The notes beneath the pieces were generated by a model. The model worked only from the letters and a program-made list of their open reading frames with translations, was not told where the DNA came from and searched no databases. Below are positions 12,234 through 21,279 of a DNA stretch of 64,000 nt, in pieces. Each line of letters begins with the position of its first letter. Position 1 is the first letter of the stretch. The position numbers were made by a program, and so were the translations under genes. The stretch is from Bolinopsis microptera (taxonomy: Eukaryota > Ctenophora > Tentaculata > Lobata > Bolinopsidae). The stretch spans positions 3,863,230-3,927,229 of the forward strand of contig NC_087079.1 of the NCBI RefSeq assembly GCF_026151205.1. The letters run 5' to 3'.

Positions 12234-13841
12234 ATGGCTCCGAATGTGAGTGTACCAATGAATTTTGGTATCCGGTTACTGGACTCTCCAACCCACAGTA
12301 CCCTGGAACTAAAGGCAAGTCAGGGGGCAGTGATACCAGCCAGTTCAGTGATCCTATCTTTCAACAGTCCCGTGATAGATCACATGACCACAACTCTTCA
12401 TCTGACCAGTGTGGATATGGAGGAGTTCAGTGAGGATGCTGTGAGATATTTTATAGATGCTGCCTACTCGGGAGAGAGTCCACCAATATCTAGAGTTCTC
12501 TTTAGAGATATCAACAAATTAGCTAACGTGTTTGAAATGTCATGGCTGGTTACAAGATGTGTTGAACAGTTTGCTGATATTGCTGCAGCTATTAAAGAAC
12601 CGTCTTATGAAGATTTCTTCTTTTTGTTTGGAGAAGCTGCTTTTGTACTGACTAAACTCAAATCTCGAGAAATGGTTGAAATAGCTTTCACAAAGATTCA
12701 ATCCCTGAATGGACAACAAGATTTTATTAGCAGATACTTGGAAAACTTGTCCTATCTGTCTTGCAAACAGCTGGACATGATCATAGAACTTGCCGGAACT
12801 AAAGTTGAATTTGTTGTTAAACCTTTAACTGAACAACTTACAGCAAGTTTGTCTAAAGGAGAAACAGTTGTACCTGCTAACTGTAAATATCTTCTTGAGA
12901 ACTGTGAGTTGTATTTATGTCATCAGAACAACATTGAGATGTTTGAGAAACTGTTTGATGTATTGGAGAAGATTACCAATGAGTCCTTAGCTGATACGAA
13001 ATGGACATTTCAACTCCATAGAAAATCTCTTAAGAGGCGAGAAGATCCAACTAAATCTTTAGTTGGTTCCAGTGCCTCCACGGACCTTTTGAAGGATGTT
13101 AACGTTATACCAAACCTGTTCCACACATTGGACTGCAGTATGCCATTTGATGAAGTTGTTGATTGGTTGGGTAAATCAGAGCAAGTAACCAACTTGATGA
13201 AGTTTTTTGACGGATTGTGGACTTGGATGTTGGTAAATAAGGAAGTTAAAGTTGAGTGTACCAAACAGTTGGTAGACATCTTTTGTAGAATTAAAGAAAG
13301 AAGAATGTGGGATTCCTCTTATAACGGTTGGATTGTTAATTATATACAAAGTACTAATGTTAACGCCGATAGCTTCTTCCAGAACATAGGACATAACGAA
13401 ACATTATGCTCGGGCAGATTTTTTGCAAAGAAATGGGTACTCAAGGAGGAATTTCAAGCACATTACTCGCATAATAGTATTTGTTCAATCTTTTCCAAGG
13501 AAACAAAACTGATGTATCACTACAAACATCCTGCCGTAAAGAACTGTTACAATCAAGGAGAATGTGGTTTTATACTTAAAATTGTCCCTGCTAACGAAGG
13601 AGCTAACGTGGTACTATGCACTGACCCTAGTGATTATTCTGAAAAGGTACATTACCATGAGGCGTTTCAAACTAAAGATTTACATTTACTAGTTGTGAGT
13701 ACTTCCGTAAATAAGATTATTCCATTGAGCTGGTTTGGAAAACCTGAAATCAGAAACGGCCGAGTTAATTGGGATGAACTGAGCAAACTTCAAAGTAGCA
13801 AAGAAGACCTCCGTCTTTATGCAGTAATCAATTTGAAATAA
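12234..13841 (+). CDS. BTB/POZ domain protein, array copy 1
   Basis: Single-exon gene of 535 residues. The first ~120 residues read as a BTB/POZ fold (LELKASQGAVIPASSVIL, then VDMEEFSEDAVRYFIDAAY and VLFRDINKLANVFEMSWL), followed by a BACK-like helical stretch. Proteins of this layout often act as CUL3 adaptors; that role is inferred. The middle holds VVDWLGKSEQVTNL. The last ~150 residues form a conserved block with CGFILK.VPA, LCTDPSDYSEK.HYHE and a Ser-Trp-phe-Gly pattern that I cannot assign. A CAG acceptor-like site ends 5 bases before the ATG. The 5' ~370 bases are nearly identical to the three following paralogs while the rest differs widely. Confidence 0.82.
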   Translation: MAPNVSVPMNFGIRLLDSPTHSTLELKASQGAVIPASSVILSFNSPVIDHMTTTLHLTSVDMEEFSEDAVRYFIDAAYSGESPPISRVLFRDINKLANVFEMSWLVTRCVEQFADIAAAIKEPSYEDFFFLFGEAAFVLTKLKSREMVEIAFTKIQSLNGQQDFISRYLENLSYLSCKQLDMIIELAGTKVEFVVKPLTEQLTASLSKGETVVPANCKYLLENCELYLCHQNNIEMFEKLFDVLEKITNESLADTKWTFQLHRKSLKRREDPTKSLVGSSASTDLLKDVNVIPNLFHTLDCSMPFDEVVDWLGKSEQVTNLMKFFDGLWTWMLVNKEVKVECTKQLVDIFCRIKERRMWDSSYNGWIVNYIQSTNVNADSFFQNIGHNETLCSGRFFAKKWVLKEEFQAHYSHNSICSIFSKETKLMYHYKHPAVKNCYNQGECGFILKIVPANEGANVVLCTDPSDYSEKVHYHEAFQTKDLHLLVVSTSVNKIIPLSWFGKPEIRNGRVNWDELSKLQSSKEDLRLYAVINLK

Positions 13842-14477
13842 ACCATAGATGTCAAATATTTACATATTTACATATTTTGAAAGTGAAGTCCTTGTTCTAC
13901 AAAAAAGGTAAATACTCACTGAACATGAAAAGAATTAAAATATTAGAAGCTTATCCTCTGTACTATTTTGTTCAATCGAGATTCCATATATTATAATTTT
14001 TTAAAAAATAGTTTTATAAATCCTAGCATGCGCTTATATTGGCTTCCAACTTAATCATTGGTAAGTAAGCAGTAAGCAACTGTCTTGTCTAGTAAATAAG
14101 CTTTTGGATTCAATTTTTAATAACCTTTTTACTAGACAATATATGATATTTAAATCATTACTTTAAACGATAAATTTGTTACGTGATTGTTTAGTTGACA
14201 TGGCGGTGCAGTGTTGCACTTCTTTTTATTTTGATTGATTTAAGAACAGTTTTATAACAATTAAATGTACATAATCTGCTCTTTCTTATCTTTAAAGATA
14301 CAATATTTTCAACAATGCCTATGAGTGGAATTCTAGAGGATAGACTGATCGTTTTGTCATAGTTTATTTTTACCTTAACCAGTCGAACCTTAACCAGTCG
14401 AACCTGATCTATTAGTTTTCAATCCCGTTACTATTGTTATTGGCTTGGTTTATACTAATTTTCTTCACTCAGGAACA

Positions 14478-16112
14478 ATGGCTCCGAATGTGAGTGTACC
14501 AATGAATTTTGGTATCCGGTTACTGGACTCTCCAACCCACAGTACCCTGGAACTAAAGGCAAGTCAGGGGGCAGTGATACCAGCCAGTTCAGTGATCCTA
14601 TCTTTCAACAGTCCCGTGATAGATCACATGACCACAACTCTTCATCTGACCAGTGTGGATATGGAGGAGTTCAGTGAGGATGCTGTGAGATATTTTATAG
14701 ATGCTGCCTACTCGGGAGAGAGTCCACCAATATCTAGAGTTCTCTTTAGAGATATCAACAAATTAGCTAACGTGTTTGAAATGTCATGGCTGGCTACAAG
14801 ATGTGTTGAACAGTTTGCTGATATTGCTGCAGCTATCAAAGAGCCTTCCTATCAAGATTATTATTTTTTATTTGAGGAAGCTGCTTTTGTCCTTAGCAAG
14901 CTCAAGTCAAGACAGTTAGCTGAAATTGCCTTTACGAAAATAGGATTATTGAATGGACAAGATGGTTTTATCAGCAGGTATCTAGAAAACATATCCACTT
15001 TGTTTTTTCAACAGCTGGACTTGATAATAGAACTTGCTGGAACTAAAGTTGAGTTTGTTGTTAAACCTTTAACTGAACAACTTACAGCAAGTTTGTCTAA
15101 AGGAGAAACAGTTGTACCTGCTAACTGTAAATATCTTCTTGAGAACAGTGACTTGTATTTATGTCATCAGAACAACATTAAGATGTTTGAGAAATTGTTT
15201 GATGTGCTGGAGAAAATAACTAAAGAATCGTTCACTGAAACAAAGTGGACTCTACAACTAATTCGAAAGTCTGTGGTAAAGCGAGGAAGACAATCTAAAT
15301 CTTTAGTTGGTTCCAGTACCTCCACAGATCGTTTGGAGGACGTTAACATTGTACCAAACCTGTTCCACACATTAGACTACAGTATGACATTTGATGAAGT
15401 TGTTGATTGGTTGGGTAAATCAGAGCAAGTAACTAACTTGATAATGTTTTTTGAAGGTTTGTGGACTTGGATGTGGAAGAATAATAAGTTTAAAGTAGAA
15501 AGTTCTCCTCAGCTGCTGCAGTCAATTTACGAAATCAAAGAAAACAGGAAGTGGAATCGGTTTAGTCAACACTTGTTAAACTTCGACAGACGTGCATTTT
15601 ATAACAAAAGTTTTTTCAGGATTTTTAAATCTGACACACGTTTTTGTTCTTCAAACTATGAACGACAATATTGGATTTCCTATTCTTCACATTCTTCAAA
15701 TTCTTCCTACGGAAGCATCTCTTCTTTATTTGAAGTGAACACAAAAATTGAATGTCTTTGTGGACACCCTAATGCGGAAAATTGTTCTAAACCTGGAAAA
15801 TGTGGATTTATTCTAAAAACAGTTCCTGCTAAAGACGGAGCAAACATTAAACTCTGTACTGACCCTAGTGATTATTCTGAGAAGATACATTACCATGAGG
15901 AGTTTCAAGCTAAAGATATGCACTTTTCTATGTATAGACAATGTGGGGTTTTGTTTAGTAGCGTTTCATTAAGCTGGTGTGGTAGACCAGAATTCAAAAG
16001 CGGAAAGGTATGTTGGAATTTACCTTCAGATACAGATATAAACTATACACAAGGAGTATGGTATGTACGTGTATTAATTTCATTGAGAGATCACAATGCG
16101 TCCGGTACCTAG
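14478..16112 (+). CDS. BTB/POZ domain protein, array copy 2
   Basis: Single-exon paralog of 544 residues. An in-frame upstream start exists at 14445, but the ATG at 14478 is chosen because CAGGAACAATGGC is shared by all four copies. The BTB part matches copy 1 almost base for base up to about 14840. Identity then drops sharply and rises again at the block for ELAGTKVEFVVKPLTEQLTA and around VVDWLGKSEQVTNL. The C-terminal block keeps CGFILK, LCTDPSDYSE, HYHEEF and LSWCGRPE. The distal half is closer to copy 3 than to copy 1, including the stop region CGTCCGGTACCTAGA. The partner of the BTB domain is unknown. Confidence 0.82.
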   Translation: MAPNVSVPMNFGIRLLDSPTHSTLELKASQGAVIPASSVILSFNSPVIDHMTTTLHLTSVDMEEFSEDAVRYFIDAAYSGESPPISRVLFRDINKLANVFEMSWLATRCVEQFADIAAAIKEPSYQDYYFLFEEAAFVLSKLKSRQLAEIAFTKIGLLNGQDGFISRYLENISTLFFQQLDLIIELAGTKVEFVVKPLTEQLTASLSKGETVVPANCKYLLENSDLYLCHQNNIKMFEKLFDVLEKITKESFTETKWTLQLIRKSVVKRGRQSKSLVGSSTSTDRLEDVNIVPNLFHTLDYSMTFDEVVDWLGKSEQVTNLIMFFEGLWTWMWKNNKFKVESSPQLLQSIYEIKENRKWNRFSQHLLNFDRRAFYNKSFFRIFKSDTRFCSSNYERQYWISYSSHSSNSSYGSISSLFEVNTKIECLCGHPNAENCSKPGKCGFILKTVPAKDGANIKLCTDPSDYSEKIHYHEEFQAKDMHFSMYRQCGVLFSSVSLSWCGRPEFKSGKVCWNLPSDTDINYTQGVWYVRVLISLRDHNASGT

Positions 16113-16981
16113 ACGGGTTCTATGTTGTTCTCTGAAGCATGGTTTATAGTGTAAATTATAGTTTAATTAACCGGGAATGATATACTTTACAATACTTATG
16201 CATATTTTTAATGATCAGTAATATCTATGTGAAATTAAGAGAAGTAATCAATAGGCAAATATTCTGGTATAGTTCAATGTAACTGCGCACATAATCTTGG
16301 CTGTATCAAGTGTGTCAGAGGGAGGAAGGGAGGGAGGGAGGGAGGGAGGGAGGGAGGGAGGGAGGGAGGGAGGGAGGGAGGGAGGGAGGGAGGGAGGGAG
16401 GGAGGGAGGGAGGGAGGGAGGGAGGGAGGGAGGGAGGGAGGGAGGGAGGGAGGGAGGGAGGGAGGGAGGGAGGAGGGAGGGAGGGAGGGAGGGAGGGAGG
16501 GAGGGAGGGAGGGAGGGAGGGAGGGAGGGAGGAGGGAGGGAGGGAGGGAGGGAGGGAGAGATTATGATCAGCTCTTAATCTGAATATAACATGAATCTAT
16601 GGTTTTAGAACGTTTTAGTACGGTTTTTATGGTTTTAGGATGTTTTAGTACGGTTAGATGAATAAGATTTTTTTAAATAAATGTATGTATGTCAGATGAT
16701 TACAATGATGTCATAAAATCATTTCATTGCCTTTGTTTTTTCCTCGCTTTTCCGTAAGACAACATCACACATTGGTACAGATTCATTCAGTATAATCTTG
16801 AAAGTCCTTTTTTTGCCGAATAATTTGCATATGTTTTGCAGCAAAACACATATATAAGTAAATTGGCATTATATTCAACAATATACATAAATTATTAGAC
16901 AATAGGAGCAAAACTTGTCCACCTATAGTTCTAATTATTTAATTATATTGTGGAATATTTTATTGATTTAACCCAGGAACA
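16113..16981. other. Spacer between BTB copies 2 and 3
   Basis: Homologous to the spacer at 18602-19253 (shared stretches such as ATAGTGTAAATT near the start and AACATCACACA near 16765), but enlarged by a GGGA microsatellite. This insertion accounts for the difference between the 2504-base spacing of copies 2-3 and the 2272-base spacing of copies 3-4. Confidence 0.7.
16319..16559. repeat. (GGGA)n microsatellite
   Basis: About 240 bases of nearly pure GGGA with a few GGA interruptions. The Gly-Arg-Glu open frames it creates are not genes. Such purine runs can form triplex or G-rich structures. Confidence 0.97.
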
Positions 16982-18601
16982 ATGGCTCCGAACGTGAGTG
17001 TACCAATGAATTTTGGTAGTCGGTTACTGGACTCTCCAACCCACAGTACCCTGGAACTAAAGGCAAGTCAGGGGGCAGTGATACCAGCCAGTTCAGTGAT
17101 CCTATCTTTCAACAGTCCCGTGATAGATCACATGACCACAACTCTTCATCTGACCAGTGTGGATATGGAGGAGTTCAGTGAGGATGCTGTGAGATATTTT
17201 ATAGATGCTGCCTACTCGGGAGAGAGTCCACCAATATCTAGAGTTCTCTTTAGAGATATCAACAAATTAGCTAACGTGTTTGATATGTCATGGCTGGCTA
17301 CAAGATGTGTTGAACAGTTTGTTGATATTGCTGCAGCTATTAAAGAACCCTGTTATGAAAACCTTTTATTCCTGTTTGACGAGGCCGAATTTGTCCTGTC
17401 CAATCTGAAATCTCGAGGAATGGTTGAGATAGCTTTGACTAAGATTCAATCCCTGAATGGACAACAAGATTTTATTAGCAAATATCTAAAAAACATATCC
17501 ACTTTGTCTTCTCAACAGCTGGACTTGATCATAGAACTGGCTGCAACTAAAGTTGAGTTTGTTGTTGAAGCTTTAACTGAACAACTTACAGCAAGTTCGT
17601 CTAAAGGAGAAACAGTTGTACATGTTAACTGTAAATATCTTCTTGAGAACAGTGAGTTGTATTTATGTCATCAGAACAACATTCAGATGTTTGAACAACT
17701 GTTTGATTCACTCGAAAGATTAGCTGTTGGCTCGTATAAACATATGAGTTGGGTATTTCAACTTCTCAGAAAGTCACTTAGAAAAGGAGAGCTTTCTCCT
17801 CCAAAGCACGCAGATTTAGTTCCACGCGAAGACATTCATGCAATTCCGAACTTGTTCCACACATTAGATTGCAGTATAACACTTGATGAAGTTGTTGATT
17901 GGTTGGGTAAATCAGAGCAAGTAACTAACTTGATGATGTTTTTTGAGGGATTGTGGACTTGGATGTGGAAGAATAAAGAGTTTAGAGTAGAAAGCTCTCC
18001 TCATCGGTTGCAAACAATCTATAAAGTCAAAGAAAACAGGAAGTGGAATCGGATTATGGATCACTGGTTAAACTTTGATAGACATGACTTTCAAAAAAGT
18101 AGTTTTTTCGGGATTATTAAAGCTGATCGCAGATTTTGCTCCTCCGCATACGAAAAGGATCGATGGATTTCTCTGAACGGTCAAATTCATTCTTTTTCAG
18201 GTGGCCAGTATTCAAGCATCCTTCTTTTATTCGAAAAGGAAGCGAAAGTGGCGCTCGTTTGTTCAACTACAGTGAATAATTGCTCTAAACCAGGAAAATG
18301 TGGATTTATTCTAAAAAAAGTTCCTGCTAAAGACGGGGCAAACATTAAACTATGTACGGATCCTAATGATTATTCTGAGATAATACATTACCATGAGGAG
18401 TTTCAAGCTAAAGATATGCACTTTTCTATGTATACGATGAAGAATAAATTTACTAACGTTCCATTAAGCTGGTGTGGTAGACCAGAATTTAAAAGCGGAA
18501 AGGTATGTTGGAATTTACCTTCAGATATGAACTGTACACAAGGAATATGGATTGTACACTTATTAATTTCATTGAAAGATGACAATGCGTCCGGTACCTA
18601 G
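16982..18601 (+). CDS. BTB/POZ domain protein, array copy 3
   Basis: Single-exon paralog of 539 residues with the same order: BTB (about 1-120), BACK-like region, linker with WLGKSEQVTNL, and the Cys/His-rich C-terminal block (CGFILKKVPAKDGAN, LCTDPNDYSE, LSWCGRPE). The 5' block differs from copies 1, 2 and 4 by only a few bases. The C-terminal half is closest to copy 2 (ESSP, NRKWNRI, HYHEEFQAKDMHFSMY). Start chosen by the shared CCAGGAACAATGGC context. Confidence 0.82.
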   Translation: MAPNVSVPMNFGSRLLDSPTHSTLELKASQGAVIPASSVILSFNSPVIDHMTTTLHLTSVDMEEFSEDAVRYFIDAAYSGESPPISRVLFRDINKLANVFDMSWLATRCVEQFVDIAAAIKEPCYENLLFLFDEAEFVLSNLKSRGMVEIALTKIQSLNGQQDFISKYLKNISTLSSQQLDLIIELAATKVEFVVEALTEQLTASSSKGETVVHVNCKYLLENSELYLCHQNNIQMFEQLFDSLERLAVGSYKHMSWVFQLLRKSLRKGELSPPKHADLVPREDIHAIPNLFHTLDCSITLDEVVDWLGKSEQVTNLMMFFEGLWTWMWKNKEFRVESSPHRLQTIYKVKENRKWNRIMDHWLNFDRHDFQKSSFFGIIKADRRFCSSAYEKDRWISLNGQIHSFSGGQYSSILLLFEKEAKVALVCSTTVNNCSKPGKCGFILKKVPAKDGANIKLCTDPNDYSEIIHYHEEFQAKDMHFSMYTMKNKFTNVPLSWCGRPEFKSGKVCWNLPSDMNCTQGIWIVHLLISLKDDNASGT

Positions 18602-19253
18602 ATGGGTTCAATTTTATTCTCTGTAGCATGGTTTATAGTGTAAATTTTTATTTAATTAACCGTTAATGATGTACTTTACAATACTTATGCATATTTTTAA
18701 TGATCAGTTATATCTATTTGACATCAAGAAGATTAATCAATAGGCAAATATTCTGGTATAATTCAATGTAACTGCGCACATAATCTAATTACCAGTTAAC
18801 AAAGAACCTTATTAGGCTGTACCAAGTGTGTGAGAGAGAGAGATTACGATCAGCTCTTAATCTGAATTTAGCGTGAATTTATGGTTTTAGAACGTTTTAG
18901 TACGGACTACGGTTAGATGAATGAGATTTTTGAAATAAATGTTTATTATTAAATGTCAGATGATTACAATGAAGTCATGAAATCATTTCATTGCCTTTTT
19001 TTTAGTTTTGTCTTCCTCGCTTTTCCGTAAGACAACATCACACACTGGTACAGATTCATGCAGTATAATCTTGAAAATCCTTTTTTTGCCGATTTATTTG
19101 CATTATATGTTTTGCAGCAAAACACATATAAATAAATCGGCATATTCAACAATACAAATCAATTATTAGAATAATAGGAGCAAAAATTGTCCTCCTATAG
19201 TTCTAATGATTTATTTATATTGTGGAATATTTGATCTATTTAACCCAGGAACA
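18602..19253. other. Spacer between BTB copies 3 and 4
   Basis: A duplicate of the 16113-16981 spacer without the GGGA expansion; a short GAGAGA run near 18833 sits at the equivalent place. No gene is seen. Confidence 0.65.
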
Positions 19254-20846
19254 ATGGCTCCGAATGTGAGTGTACCAATGAATTTTGGTATCCGGTTACT
19301 GGACTCTCCAACCCACAGTACCCTGGAACTAAAGGCAAGTCAGGGGGCAGTGATACCAGCCAGCTCAGTGATCCTATCTTTCAACAGTCCCGTGATAGAT
19401 CACATGACCACAACTCTTCATCTGACCAGTGTGGATATGGAGGAGTTCAGTGAGGATGCTGTGAGATATTTTATAGATGCTGCCTACTCGGGAGAGAGTC
19501 CACCAATATCTATAGTTCTCTTTAGAGATATCAACAAATTAGCTAACGTGTTTGAAATGTCTTGGCTGGCTACAAGATGTGTTGAACAGTTTGCAGATAT
19601 TGCTGCAGCGATTAAAGAACCTTCTTATGAAAACCTTTTATTCCTGTTTGACGAGGCCGAATTTGTCCTGTCCCACCTGAAATCTCGACAAATGGTTGAG
19701 ATAGCTTTGACTAAGATACAATCCCTGAATGGACAGCAGGGTTTCATCAGGATATATCTAGAAAACATAAATTCTCTGTCTTGCCAACAGCTAGACTTGA
19801 TAATAGAACTGGCTGGAACTAAAGTTGAGTTTGTTGTTAAACCTTTAACTGAACAACTTACAGCAAGTTTGTGTAGAGGAGAAACAGTTTTATCTGCTAA
19901 CTGTAAATATTTTCTTGAGAACTGCGACTTGTATTCATGTCAACAGAAACAAAATTCCGTGTTTGTGCAACTGTTTGACGAATTGCAGAAAATAACTGAT
20001 GAATCATTTACTGATACGAAATGGATTTTTCATCTTTATAGGAAGTCATCTGAGAAAAGAGAAATCGGACAAAAAGCTCTTGAATCATCGTCGGCAATTA
20101 ATATTTATGAGGACATTCATGCAATTCCGAACATATTCCAAACATTAGACTGCAGTATGACATTTGATGCCGTTGTTGATTGGTTGGGTAAATCAGAGCA
20201 AGTAACTAACTTGTTGATGTTCTTTGAAGGTTTGTGGACTTGGATGTGGGTCAATAAAAATGCACAAGTTGAGTGTACGGCACAATTTTTAGATAGGGTT
20301 CGTGCAATTAAAAATAATAGAAATTGGGACTCCTTTTGCAGCCGTTGGTCACTTTACGTCAATAATTTAAATATTAACGCAGACCAGTTTTTCAAAACCA
20401 TGAGAAAGGATGATCAGTTATGTTCCAACGATAATAAATGGGGTATAGCAATGAGCAATCAAGTTCAACCGATTTCGCATAATATTTGCTCAATATTTAC
20501 TAACGCAACAAAGTTGATGTTTCACTACAAAAACCCTGCAAAGAATTGTTCCAAATCAGGGAAATGTGGCGTAATCTTAAAAACTGTTCCTTCTAAAGGA
20601 GGAGCTAACATGATACTATGCACTGATCCAAGTGATTATTTGGAAGATATACATTACCATGACGAGGTCGATGCCAAAGACATGCATTTTCTAGTGAAGT
20701 GTAAAAATAAGAATGATCGTATCATTCCATTGAGTTGGTTAGGAAGACCAGTTTCCAAAAATGGTCAGCTTATTTTGAACCTGCTAGATGCGCCTACGCT
20801 TATGAACGAAGAACACTGCAAATTTTTCATTTTGGTGAAGCAATAG
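19254..20846 (+). CDS. BTB/POZ domain protein, array copy 4
   Basis: Single-exon paralog of 530 residues. The ATG at 19254 is chosen over an in-frame start at 19206 because of the shared CCAGGAACAATGGC context. The BTB segment is nearly identical to the other copies. The C-terminal block is the most divergent, reading CGVILKTVPSKGGAN, LCTDPSDYLED and LSWLGRPVS; its NADQFF stretch is closer to NADSFF of copy 1. So the four C-termini fall into pairs (1 with 4, 2 with 3) while the 5' ends are alike. AATAAA follows at 20906. Confidence 0.82.
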   Translation: MAPNVSVPMNFGIRLLDSPTHSTLELKASQGAVIPASSVILSFNSPVIDHMTTTLHLTSVDMEEFSEDAVRYFIDAAYSGESPPISIVLFRDINKLANVFEMSWLATRCVEQFADIAAAIKEPSYENLLFLFDEAEFVLSHLKSRQMVEIALTKIQSLNGQQGFIRIYLENINSLSCQQLDLIIELAGTKVEFVVKPLTEQLTASLCRGETVLSANCKYFLENCDLYSCQQKQNSVFVQLFDELQKITDESFTDTKWIFHLYRKSSEKREIGQKALESSSAINIYEDIHAIPNIFQTLDCSMTFDAVVDWLGKSEQVTNLLMFFEGLWTWMWVNKNAQVECTAQFLDRVRAIKNNRNWDSFCSRWSLYVNNLNINADQFFKTMRKDDQLCSNDNKWGIAMSNQVQPISHNICSIFTNATKLMFHYKNPAKNCSKSGKCGVILKTVPSKGGANMILCTDPSDYLEDIHYHDEVDAKDMHFLVKCKNKNDRIIPLSWLGRPVSKNGQLILNLLDAPTLMNEEHCKFFILVKQ

Positions 20847-20905
20847 GTTCATTTCTTACATTTACAAAAGCGACTGACTAATATTTAGAACCAATCCTTA
20901 TAACA

Positions 20906-20911
20906 AATAAA
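20906..20911 (+). terminator. Poly(A) signal of BTB copy 4
   Basis: AATAAA 60 bases after the stop codon. Canonical hexamer; the cleavage site is not visible. Confidence 0.5.
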
Positions 20912-21279
20912 TATTTGCCACCGATTTTTTGACCAAAATTTATATGAAATAGACCATTATATCAGGTATCTTTATTTGTCTTATAAATTCTAGCACTTTC
21001 ATGAAAGGGATGGTTCTGTAACTGCTAATCATATCTATGTTGTAATTTAAAGTGAATTTTTATCGATTCTGTTAGATTTTGATAATCTTACATTATAATC
21101 AACAATTTATTTTAACAATTTCTCAATTTCTCAATATTTTTAATCCTATTGATTATTTTATTTTGCTGAAACATAAAAACTGTTTTTCCAGTAAAGTATC
21201 AGATTAAAATTTCAAGTTATTATCAAAATAATATTTGCTGGCCCTAATTCTATTAAAGTTGTTATTGCCTGTAGATATT

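Noticed and set aside
16297-16578. Open frames of repeated Gly-Gly-Arg-Glu
   Set aside because: Pure product of the GGGA microsatellite; no flanking coding signal.
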